64,000 nucleotides of DNA from Paragorgia papillata (Eukaryota; Cnidaria; Anthozoa; Scleralcyonacea; Coralliidae), in the NCBI GenBank assembly GCA_035771165.1, contig JAWNZC010000354.1, positions 2,057,001-2,121,000 on the forward strand, given 5' to 3'. The position numbers and the translations under genes are program-made. How positions within the stretch are numbered: the stretch's first letter is position 1; the number at the start of each line of letters is the position of its first letter. A model generated the notes under the pieces. That model worked only from the letters and a program-made list of their open reading frames with translations, did no database searches and had not been told where the DNA came from. Shown here one piece after another: positions 55,770 to 64,000 of the stretch.

Positions 55770-56200
55770 TCGAATGGTTGCTGTGCGACAGTGAACTCGG
55801 GTGGAGAGTAATAATGTGTTACTCCGAGCAGTCCACAATGGGCCGTTCAAATTTCCTTAGTTCTTTTCTTAAAAATTCCTTGAATTTCCTTGAAATGGGA
55901 TATAATTTGTCTCCCAGTGACGAACCATAGCGGACAAGAAGAGAAAACTCTACTTGGCCCGGCTGGGATTCGAACCCGCGACCTTCGGTTAACTAGTGCG
56001 ATCTTCTACCATCTGAGCTACAGGTCAAGTTGGGAGTTGAACGTCGAATGATAGTACTTGGGCTATTTGATGTTTCGAAACAGACTAGTTTCTTCAATAT
56101 CTTTAGACAACAGTCTTCATACATGACGATTTCGAATGGTTGTTGGACAGTGAACTCGGGTTGAGAATAATATTAAGGTATTCCGAGTGACGAACCAAAC
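55770..56200 (-). repeat. tRNA-derived composite repeat, copy 2, uninterrupted
   Basis: The tRNA-like head on the minus strand is at 56026-55955. The body shares TTTCGAAACAGACTAGTTTC and GACAACAGTCTTCATACA with 33393-34250. It contains the single TTGGGC site (56058-56063) where copy 1 has an insertion. Inverted CAGTGAACTCGGGT and CCGAGTGACGAACC ends surround it. Confidence 0.75.
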
Positions 56201-56239
56201 CGGACAATGGCAATTATAAAGTGCCACCACGACGAGAAA

Positions 56240-56665
56240 ATCGTGCAGTGATGGATTTACAGGGGGGGTGCGTACCCCCCTTGGCCCTTGGCCAAGGGGG
56301 GTGCAGGGGGGTGCCAATTACTCAATTAGTGCCTTGCTGCCAGTGGGATGCAATGTGGATTTCATTGAAAATGTCAATCACATTTCTAATGTCTAGCTTC
56401 CTTGTGATATCCCTAATAAAATCCATAATAAAAGGTCCACTTTATCCCTAAATTTATTTGACACCTTCCAGGTTTGATATAATGCGCTATTGAAAACACG
56501 ATTTAAAACTTAAATCTTTCTTCAAAGTACCGTCAGAATGGAGGAAATGCCATTTCAGAGGTCCAAATTTCAAAAATTTTCCGGGGGTGCATGCCCCCGG
56601 ACCCCCCTAGGAATGGTTTGACTAAAGTTACAAAAATTCTAGATCTGCCCCTGCAGCACCCCCCC
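56240..56665. mobile_element. Element with GATGGATTTACAGGGGGGG start
   Basis: GCAGTGATGGATTTACAGGG at the left and CTAGATCTGCCCCTGCAG at the right, with G-rich and C-rich inner ends (GGGGGGTGCG, CCCCCGGACCCCCC), resemble the hAT-type MITEs of this genome. The target duplication was not identified. Confidence 0.5.
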
Positions 56666-57396
56666 CTACCAGATCAAGCTGGATCCATCACTGAAATCGT
56701 GTATCTAATTTTGATTTCAGTAGAATATAATTTCCAAATGATGAATACCGGCGTTTTCAGTTTCTCAATATATTGTCTCTTTCTCAGGTCTTTCAAAATA
56801 AGGCGCGGAGCTCCGGCGGTTGCCATGAGGGATACCGCCGGCTACTTTTCTTTCAAATATCAAAATATCTGCTCTGCACCTTTCTCTCTACTTTAATTAA
56901 GCATCAAAATAAAGTTATTCTTTACTCAACCTTGTCTATTTTTATTCCTTTTTTGAAAACAATCGATGTTTGTATTCGTTCAAAAATATTGACTTCGTCC
57001 ATCTTGAATTGTTTCGGGAAAAACGAGTACTTCGAGTAATCCTATCGAAATGTATCCGTTATGGTTCTCGGCCCAGGACTGGTTTTTTGATGCATAATAA
57101 TTTGATTACTCAATGTATCACACAGATATTGTATTTCGAATGTTTCAATCATCATATTCTTTTGAAAAAAACATACAATTAATATTTTAATTTTTTAGCA
57201 AAAAGGCTCCTGTTTCTAAACGGTTTCCGTAGCAACAACATGATGCGCACAGTGGAGTGTACTTTTATGATAACTATACTTGTACAAAGTTTGAAGTATT
57301 TCTTCCTGCTATTTGTATAGATATTAGTCATTTTGTTAATCTCATTTAGCCTGTGTGAGAGAATGACGTCACAAGGCACCTAATTTACATGTTTCA

Positions 57397-57660
57397 CTAG
57401 CCAGGGGCTCATGTTAAAAGTGCACGACATACGCTAAGACCTAAGTGTTGATTTTACGGAGGGAGGAAAACCGCAGAACCCTGCAAAAAAAACTCGAAAC
57501 ACAGGAGAGACCAACTAAACTCTACTCGCATGAAATTCAAGTTCGAGAACGGGGTTATTCCCAGACGGTCACCCATCCAAGTACTAACCCCGTCCAACTG
57601 GGCTTAACTACAGCGGTGAGAGGCAGCGCCCTAACAGCACACGCCAACCGTGCTTCCCAA
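57397..57660 (-). repeat. 5S-rRNA-derived SINE, copy 1
   Basis: On the minus strand 57658-57553 reads AGTTAAGCCCAGTTGG then GGTTAGTACTTGGATGGG and TGACCGTCTGGGAATA. This is the internal promoter half of 5S rRNA. It is followed by a non-5S body (GGTTTTCCTCCCTCCGTAAA, AGTGCACGACAT complement). The 5S half diverges upstream (GTGCTGTTAGGGCGCTGCC), so it is a SINE of the 5S-derived (SINE3-like) class and not a 5S gene. Confidence 0.8.
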
Positions 57661-57780
57661 TATATTGAGAAAATATATTGAGAAACAATATATTGAACAA
57701 TATATTGAGAAACAATATATTGAACAATATATTGAACAATATATTGAGAAACAATATATTGAACAATATATTGAGAAACT
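57656..57780. repeat. ATATTGA(GA)AACA minisatellite
   Basis: ATATATTGAGAAACA and ATATATTGAACA units alternate about nine times. Confidence 0.9.
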
Positions 57781-57865
57781 GAGAACGCCGATATTCATCA
57801 TTTGCAAATTATATTTTACTGAAATCAAAATTAGATACACGATTTTCTCGTCATAGTGCACTTTG

Positions 57866-58034
<169 letters not shown>

Positions 58035-58051
58035 AAAAGTAACAAGTTAAT

Positions 58052-58057
58052 TTTATT
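58052..58057 (-). terminator. Candidate polyadenylation signal of the cationic-repeat gene
   Basis: The minus strand reads AATAAA here, about 170 bp after the stop codon at 58225. It is the first such hexamer downstream on that strand. Confidence 0.5.
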
Positions 58058-58224
58058 TCATACTCAGATTAAAAAACTCCGTTCATTACAGACATTAGTC
58101 AAGGACTATGGCCCGCATTTAAACAATCATTTTTAAGTTAAGGACATAATAAAGTAACTGCAGATGCATTTTGTATCCCCTGTAGTATATTTTAACAATC
58201 AAATGTAAATAAACAATCCCCTCT

Positions 58225-59071
58225 TCATTCGCGTGGTTGTGGAACCTCTTTCTCTGCCTTGGCTTCAAACTCACGAAATTTGGCAAAGTCGTTTTCACTG
58301 AGGTCTTCTCTAAACCTATGTACCACAGTCTCGTCGCTCTGCACACCGGCATTTTCTGTAAAATAAAGCAAATTAGGATGTTGTTACAACGTTTGCATTT
58401 TCCTCTATCCAAAACACTGCCTACGCAGCATGCACCCTCTACTTGTTTTACAATCTTCGCAACTATGGTGTTTTGCTTGGCAATTGTCGAGTTCTTATAG
58501 GGGATAAAGGGATTATATGAAGGCTCCGTACAATTTCAAAATTATGGAGCGGTTGGACAAACCCACAACCTTCCGAATGCCAGCCCGACGCCCTAACCAT
58601 TGAGATACTCGAATTCATATGGAGACCGAGATGCTTTTCTCTGAGTTTAACTTACGACAGCTTGTATAGTAAAAACAAACGAAAAACGTTAACAATGTTA
58701 TGGACTTGACAGCTCCATTATTATAGAATAGAGCTGCCGTGGACTAGGGGAGAAAAATCCCTTTTTTTGGAAAATGAAGTGCAATTAAGCACTTTATTCG
58801 TATATGCATGTAGGTCTGGTAAGCTGGACTTGTTAGTAAGATGGCTTAACTAAAATGGTATTGATTGATTGAAGTCCGTTGCATGCATAATATTCGCTTC
58901 AACTGTGAAGACAAAATGACCCGAACACTGACCTTCATCAGCTGCCTTTATTGGAGGTAAAGCGATCTTCTGTTCGGTAATGAAGCACTCCCAAGAAAGT
59001 TTCGGAATCTTTACTTCTAATCCTAAGAGCGGAAAAACATTGCTAATGTTAAAATCAATAATTCTTCATCG

Positions 59072-59102
<31 letters not shown>

Positions 59103-61946
59103 ATCATTTATAGTTAATTAGTTATAGTTAGTTAGTTAGTTAGTCAGTCAGTTAGTTGGTTGGTTGGTTGGTTGGTTGGTTAGTTATTGGTTTAATAGCT
59201 GAATCGTTGCATGGTTAGTGGTTAATTGGTTATATAGTTAGCTATAGTTAGTTAAGTCGGTTGGTTGGTTCCTTCCTTCCTTCCGTCCGTCCGTCCGTCC
59301 ATCCGTTCGTCCTTCCTTCCTTTTTTCCTTCCTTTTTTCCTTCCTTCCTTCAATCCTTCCTTCCTTCCTTCGTTCTTACCGACAGAGAATTTTATCAATC
59401 TACAGGTTTTTCCAAACTTCTTCTTGATAAGTTTTAGTTTCCTTGCCATTATATCAAGAAATGGATTTGCTATTTTGTCGCCCAAACCACCTACTACTCC
59501 AGTGCCAAATCCTATCACGTTGTTGCCAATTTTTCCTGCGCTCCCTAGTACTCTGCCGCCAAATCTTATCACTCTGTTGCCAAATCTTTTTGTTTTCCGT
59601 ACCACTCTGTTGCCAAATCTTTTTGTTTTCCGTACCACTCTGTTGCCAAATCTTCGTATTTTTCGTACCACTCTGTTGCCAAATCTTTTTGTTTTCCTTA
59701 CAAAACGTCGCCATCTGCGACTTCTAAAGAATCGTTTGGATAATCCAGTTGTGTCTTTCGTATCTGACGATGTTTCTTCCAAACTATTAACTTCATTTTC
59801 GCTGTAACGGAGAAAGCATAAAAGATCAGATAACCTGGTAAAGATAACCTGGCCCTTAGTCAATTAAAATTGATAACTCTTTTTCATACATGTATATATT
59901 AAAACATAAACATACCCCAAAGAACTCGAATCAATCTCATCTTCTTTCTCATCTTTGTTTTCCTCCTCTGGCACTTCACCTCGGTCCTCCTCCTCCTCGT
60001 CTTTCCCCCCTTCCCCATCTTTTTCGTTGTTAGCCTCGTCACGTTCAAACGAATCAGGTCTATAATAAAACAAGAACAATTCAGTCAAGTTTTTAGTACT
60101 TAAAGTGCCTATGTCATCATCAGGGACTTTACATATTTATACTAATTGGAACATTCTGGGAAGATTTGTAATATATCTTCTCAGGCGAAAATTTCATCTT
60201 CATGGATTTTTTTGCCGTTAAAGTTGACGGAAGTGACGTCAAAAGAGGAATCTGTAAAGTGGTTTCATATAGAGAAATTCCTCTTTCGACGTCACTTCCG
60301 TCAACTTTAACGGCAAAAAAATCCATGAAGATGAAATTTTCGCCTGAGAAGATATATTACAAATCTTCTCAGAATGTTCCAATTAGTATAAATATGTAAA
60401 GTCCCTGAGGATGACATAGGCACTTTAAACATACCTCAAAGAACTTGAATCAATCTCATCATTCTCGTCTTCTTTCTCATCTTTGTTTTCCTCCTCTGGC
60501 ACTTCACCTCGATTCTCCTCGCCTTTCCCCCCTTCCCCATCTTTGTCGTTGTTAGCCTCGTCACGTTCAAACGAATCAAGTCTACAATAAAACAAGAACA
60601 ATTCAGTCAAGTTTTTTCCCCCCTCTTTTTTAAATAAAATGAAGATCTTCAAGTGTTAGAGGAACAGCGCTTGAAAACTCAGCAGATGATATATGCCTAT
60701 ATGGGGTTTCGATAGCTCAGTCATTGAGATATGTCTGAAACTAGGCTAATAATTCTCAATCTAGAAGGAAGATAAACGAGGTTTTAAGATCCAAGCACTG
60801 GAATTACAGTTTAGAATTTTTCCTTCGTTGAAGACATATGCAACTTCCTCCCGAAAAACACACTGTTCATACCACAGGGAGCCCATCTTGGCAGCGCGTG
60901 GGCACCCTGTGGCGGACTCGCAAGACGCGCGGGGGACTGTGGCAGGGGATTTAAAAAAAACGAAAAACGGTTACCGGAAGCGGGAAAAAAGGCGGAAAAA
61001 AGAGGAAAAAAAACGGGGGGAAAGGGGGGGAGGGAGAGGAAAAAATATAAGGGATGAAACACCAAACGTTCAACGTGGAATGTGTTCCGCAAGTAGCCAG
61101 GACATCTCGTATCGTCGGGAGCCACCGTTAGAACTACTGAAACCAACTGAAACTCAGAGTCAGATGAATGTGCAATAAATCAATAATCCTGAGACTTCCC
61201 ACTTTATCCGAAAAGCTTATCGTAAGATTTCGTAGCTATCCGAAGTGTCAACGATGACACATCTCCCGAAAATACGATATGTAATTTAGCTGCAAAATCA
61301 CAGCTAAAAGTTGAGATTTTGCATCATTTTGATTTATATTTTGATAAATGAATCATTATCACAACTACTTCGCTCAATTGTCTTACAATTTTAATACCTA
61401 TAGGCGCTTAAAACGATGTTCAAAACAAGGAAGAATTCGTGTTTCATCCCTTTATTATTTTCCTAAACACACCACGATCGAGTGTGCCACAGTCCCCCGC
61501 GCGTCTTTCGAGTCCGCCACGAGGGTGCCCACGCGCTGCCAAGATGGGCTCCTGTGTTCATACGAGTATATATATACTCGCTTGGTTTCTCACAAAAGCG
61601 CATGATAATATCTAAACTAGGTTGGGTAAGCTACTAAAATACTTTTGTTCTGCTCGTCGTTTACTCGTCGTTCGAAGAGATACATAAATCAATATAATAA
61701 AAGATAAAAAAATAATATAAATATCTCGTGTAAGATCAGTATACAACAATTAATAACAAAAAATAAAACATGAAAGACATAAAGCATAATTTCTTACAGT
61801 TTTTCCCCTTTTTCAACATCGGTCAAATCATTTTCAATCGGCGATTCTTTAACATCTTCGATCTTTGCTGTTTCTTCGCTTTGACCAACGCCCAGGAAGA
61901 TAGCACAGGTTGCAATAAGCAAGGCTGAAATTGTGAGAAGTCTCAT
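58225..61946 (-). CDS. Secreted acidic/cationic repeat precursor (novel)
   Basis: Six minus-strand exons: 61946-61798, 60581-60435, 60059-59916, 59801-59380, 59022-58933 and 58355-58225 (TGA 58227-58225), 360 residues. Phases (2,2,2,1,1) close and donors are GTAAGA, GTATGT, GTATG, GTAAGA and GTCAGT. Domains: a signal peptide (residues 1-22, MRLLTISALLIATC start, VGQS end); acidic propiece 23-165, in which exons 2 and 3 are near-identical duplicates (DSFERDEANN, GEVPEEENKDEKEDE); a dibasic LSKR at 167-170 followed by FF and an arginine-rich run (RSRRWRRF); then 11-residue repeats of type FGNRVVRKTKR at 187-197, 198-208, 209-219 and a diverged copy to 230. A glycine-rich hydrophobic stretch (about 227-262), a lysine-rich segment, one cysteine pair (280 and 300) and an acidic tail follow. 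An acidic propiece ahead of a cationic peptide is the layout of arminin-type antimicrobial precursors of Hydra, but the repeats and tail differ. The function is inferred as membrane-active defence or multi-peptide release; a toxin role cannot be excluded. Confidence 0.82.
58545..58640 (-). repeat. tRNA-like SINE scrap
   Basis: The minus strand has an A-box-like TCTCAATGGTTAGGGCGTCG and a degenerate B-box-like region (GGTTGTGGGTTTGTCC). It lies in an intron of the cationic-repeat gene and is too degraded for a family name. Confidence 0.45.
59075..59260. repeat. GATT / GTTA / GGTT repeat
   Basis: (GATT)n then (GTTA)n then (GGTT)n tetramer runs in the intron between exons 4 and 5 of the cationic-repeat gene. 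Confidence 0.9.
59265..59372. repeat. (TTCC)n / (CGTC)n repeat
   Basis: TTCC and GTCC tetramers start a few bases beyond the exon 4 donor of the cationic-repeat gene. On the minus strand they read as Lys/Gly/Arg and keep the exon 4 frame open into the intron. Confidence 0.9.
60104..60424. mobile_element. piggyBac-type hairpin MITE between duplicated exons
   Basis: AGTGCCTATGTCATCATCAG and its complement CTGAGGATGACATAGGCACT form the ends. TTAA lies on both sides (60100-60103 and 60425-60428). The arms are about 150 bp of near identity around a 20-bp centre. It fills about 320 of the 375 bp of the intron between the duplicated acidic exons of the cationic-repeat gene. Confidence 0.88.
60850..61556. 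mobile_element. Foldback with 75-bp arms in intron 1 of the cationic-repeat gene
   Basis: GAGCCCATCTTGGCAGCGCG and GTGGGCACC...GCGCGGGGGACTGTGGCA on the left are mirrored on the right. The right arm runs from TGCCACAGTCCCCCGCGCG to CGCGCTGCCAAGATGGGCTC. The interior is purine-rich (AAAAACGGTTACC, GGAAAAAAGG) with no convincing frame. Confidence 0.85.
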
Positions 61947-61991
61947 CTTGCTGCAGGTCTCTCAACTGGCAAACAGCAGCTCGGCTGATTC

Positions 61992-61999
61992 TTTTTATA
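61992..61999 (-). promoter_or_regulatory. TATA box of the cationic-repeat gene
   Basis: The minus strand reads TATAAAAA about 46 bp upstream of the start codon. Initiation near 61967 would give a very short leader of about 20 bases ending GCTGCAGCAAGATGA. Confidence 0.65.
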
Positions 62000-62392
62000 T
62001 GTTCTGTTTTATATTATTAATCGTGACTGAACCGACGTTTAAAATTGTATTTCATAATTGTTTAGCAGTAAACTAAACATCAATTAAAAAGAAAATTACA
62101 AAAATAGAGGTGTGTAAAATTGCCACTTAGACTGTGCGTATTTTTGATTTATAATATGTTCTTTAACGCTTTAGAGAACATTATAATATAATCAAAAACT
62201 CATTAATAATTCATGAGGAAAACACAAAAGAAAATCATGACCGTATCGTGTCTTTATATGTGATAAAGATACCTCCTGATTTGCATAAACTTTAGCTTTG
62301 ATTTTCTCGGCTTAGACAAGGTTATTTTTCAAACTTACTACGCCAATGAACTTACCAAGTGGTTCGTTTTTGAAGCCGTTCAATAAACTCGC

Positions 62393-62456
62393 AGTTCGTG
62401 TTTTATCAGATATAAAGACACGAGGCGAAGCCGAGTGTTTTTATATCTGATAAAAC
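62393..62456. mobile_element. Hairpin with GGCGAAGCC loop
   Basis: GTGTTTTATCAGATATAAAG pairs with the right-hand TATATCTGATAAAACAC around the loop ACGAGGCGAAGCCGAG. It is the same loop class as 32545-32697. Confidence 0.75.
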
Positions 62457-62554
62457 ACTCCTGCTCGTTTATTAAACAGTACTTATAATATGTTCTTTAA
62501 CGCTGCTCCAGGCAGCCGCCATACGACACAGTTCAGACCACGGATCACAGCTAA

Positions 62555-62773
62555 GATGTTAGGTGTTGATTTTATGGAAGGAGGAAAACCGGAGAACCCG
62601 GTGAAAAACCCTCGTTCAACTACAAGTCTACAACTCTATACTCGCATGAGTTTCAAGCCCGATAACGGGGTCATTCCCAAGCGGTCACCCATCCTAGTAC
62701 TAACCCCGTCTAACCGGGCTTAACTTTTTGGTGTGAGGCAGCGCGCTAACAGCACACGCCACACGTGCTCCCC
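62555..62773 (-). repeat. 5S-rRNA-derived SINE, copy 2
   Basis: The minus-strand 62773-62668 5S-like head has GGTTAGTACTAGGATGGGTG, TGACCGCTTGGGAATGAC and GCTGTTAGCGCGCTGCC. The body (GAAGGAGGAAAACCGGAGAA on the plus strand, preceded by GTGTTGATTTTATG) matches copy 1. Confidence 0.8.
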
Positions 62774-62934
62774 TGTGACAAAAAGATGTGCCAAGTCAAC
62801 TAAAGATCTTTGTAAATATAATTGACATTTGTTATAGGTGACTTATAGGATAAATATAGGGAAATATAGGACTTATTTAAAAAATTATAAATTATAATAT
62901 TAAGTGTAATAAATGCCTTCTTCGAGCTATATTA

Positions 62935-63030
62935 CTCAGAAAAATGTCTAAGTTTCCAAGCATGACCCGAACCCACAACTTTCTGATCGGTGAGAGGCTC
63001 TAATCATTTAGCTACTGGGCCCTCAGGTTG
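62935..63030 (-). repeat. tRNA-like SINE scrap
   Basis: On the minus strand, AGTAGCTAAATGATTAGAGC (D-arm-like) and GTGGGTTCGGGTCATGC (T-arm-like) stand at tRNA spacing and are followed by CTGAGTAATATAGCTCG. The acceptor stem is not conserved. It shares the TTACTCAGAAAA body signature with 1855-1960. Confidence 0.55.
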
Positions 63031-64000
63031 AGTTCGATGTATGACATATTTACTTCTCCGTGCAAGTATTATATACATGCTAATGTCGTGATGCATGTTC
63101 ATAAGAGAAGAGATGCATGTATATACTAGCTAGCTTGTGCAAAAATACCGAAGACAAATACTTTCCTAGTTAATAATTATGAATTTCTCGCGTCTAAATT
63201 ATTTTAATTATTCCAAAAGTCCCACGTGACAGAACAAGCTTTCTGCCGCCGATGCGCAGACTCTATATGATATTTAATTATTAAATTCAGGTGGAGTCTG
63301 CACGCAGGCTACTCGGGCTTTCGAAATGGCAATTATTGCATCATCCCATCAGGCCTCGCGCCGCTGATGCGTGCTAAATGCCGAAATGCTAATCTTCATG
63401 CTTTCTTTCTTCGCTTTCCTTATGTCTGATCAAGTTGTTCGAAGTCAAGTGTTCTTTCTTGGACATGTTCAGTGTGGTCACATACATAATTATTGGTCAG
63501 TAATGTCGCTGTGAAGTATCTTGATCTTACATGCGCTCACAATATGGCACACGCCGATCGCGGTAGATTACACTATAAAAGATGACGAGCGATTTCGAAT
63601 GCCAAAAGTATCTACAATGCCAAATTTACAAACCTAAGCACGAATATAAACTTGAATACAATGCTATATGAAAACTCTTGTTTAATGTCATTGAATTGCG
63701 CAAATTGAAGTGAACACCGATAAGTAAACATGATGCCGTGTTGCTATTTAATACCCGAAGACACTCGACATATGAGCGCTCAATGGAAATACGTTGAATA
63801 CAGGCGATCGTGTTTGGTGTATTGAAGATTTTGTTATCATGTCTCGCGGCGCCCCCTCTCCCAAAACGGAACATCTGCTATTCTGCTCTGTTACCGTGCT
63901 AGGCGTCTTGTTTGTTTTAAACTCATCATTCGCGTTCGCGTTTTCAGATGTTGCTGTTTCCCTTAATACTTTTGAGTTTCTTCGTTTCGTTTCATGTTTA

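Larger units (their letters stand above)
56690..57852. mobile_element. Large foldback of 1.16 kb
   Basis: The left arm TCGTGTATCTAATTTTGATT, ATATAATTT and TTCAGTTTCTCAATATATTG is inverted in the right arm, which ends AATTAGATACACGATTTT. The interior contains a 5S-derived SINE. The ATATTGAGAAACA minisatellite (57656-57780) has grown out of the right arm. Confidence 0.75.
61947..64000. other. Right-edge region, repeats and no proven gene
   Basis: It contains a hairpin (62395-62455), a 5S-derived SINE (62555-62773), a tRNA-like scrap (62935-63030) and a TATAAAA at 63574. An open frame of 54 codons runs from 63839 to the window end. Its second half matches dispersed family X, so it is not called as a gene. 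Confidence 0.5.

Noticed and set aside
57553..57658. Possible 5S rRNA gene
   Set aside because: Only the internal promoter half resembles 5S; the 5' half and terminator context are not conserved and a SINE body follows.
59265..59807. 180-codon plus-strand frame rich in Pro/Leu/Phe
   Set aside because: Antisense shadow of exon 4 of the cationic-repeat precursor plus the TTCC repeat; no splice or start context of its own.
63839..64000. Open frame of 54 codons with a hydrophobic stretch, preceded by TATAAAA at 63574
   Set aside because: The last 60 bp match dispersed repeat family X, no splice site or stop is visible, and the window ends inside it; it could still be a first exon.

Overview
The window is intron-rich animal DNA, not prokaryotic. 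It shows GT-AG introns with polypyrimidine tracts, one GC-AG intron, TATA promoters, signal-peptide precursors with dibasic processing sites, SINEs, dozens of short foldback (MITE-like) elements and many micro- and minisatellites. The gene content (a centriolar CEP128 orthologue, an NHR+SOCS-box adaptor, two secreted peptide precursors), introns of a few hundred bases and the repeat style suggest an early-branching marine invertebrate, most likely a cnidarian. A sponge or another invertebrate is not excluded. All gene models below were built by eye from splice sites and reading-frame phase.

Layout. (1) 1618-6517, plus strand: the 3' part of a gene I do not recognise, with coiled-coil exons, then a basic low-complexity region and nine Ser/Lys/Gly-rich repeats; its 5' end lies left of the window. 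(2) 6518-11714: intergenic, with a GGTT-type satellite, foldback elements and an array of seven perfect TGACGTCA (CRE) sites at 21-bp spacing. (3) 11715-13771, minus strand: a complete three-exon NHR+SOCS-box gene (NEURL2-like). (4) 16627-43246, plus strand: a complete 43-exon CEP128 orthologue encoding 1086 residues; every intron phase closes. Its introns hold most of the repeats in the window, including a Penelope-like retroelement remnant split by a Tc1/mariner-type MITE. (5) 43247-49669: repeat-rich intergenic DNA. (6) 49670-53459, plus strand: a six-exon gene for a 142-residue secreted precursor with two tandem units, each led by a Lys-Arg site followed by FFL and each carrying a C-x(13-14)-C-x-C pattern. 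(7) 53460-58224: foldbacks, (CAGA)n arrays and SINEs. (8) 58225-61946, minus strand: a six-exon gene for a 360-residue secreted precursor with a signal peptide, a duplicated acidic propiece, a Lys-Arg-FF site, an arginine-rich domain of 11-residue repeats, a glycine-rich hydrophobic stretch, one cysteine pair and an acidic tail. (9) 61947-64000: repeats and an unproven open frame at the right edge.

The most interesting content is the pair of convergent, TATA-driven secreted-peptide genes at 49.6-62.0 kb. Their architecture (signal peptide, acidic spacer, Lys-Arg-Phe-Phe boundary, cationic or cysteine-bearing peptide) fits host-defence or secreted signalling peptides. I cannot assign either to a named family. 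In the rest of the window, CEP128 is a subdistal-appendage centriole protein and the NHR-SOCS protein a likely ubiquitin-ligase adaptor. They are divergent neighbours about 2.9 kb apart and need not be functionally linked.
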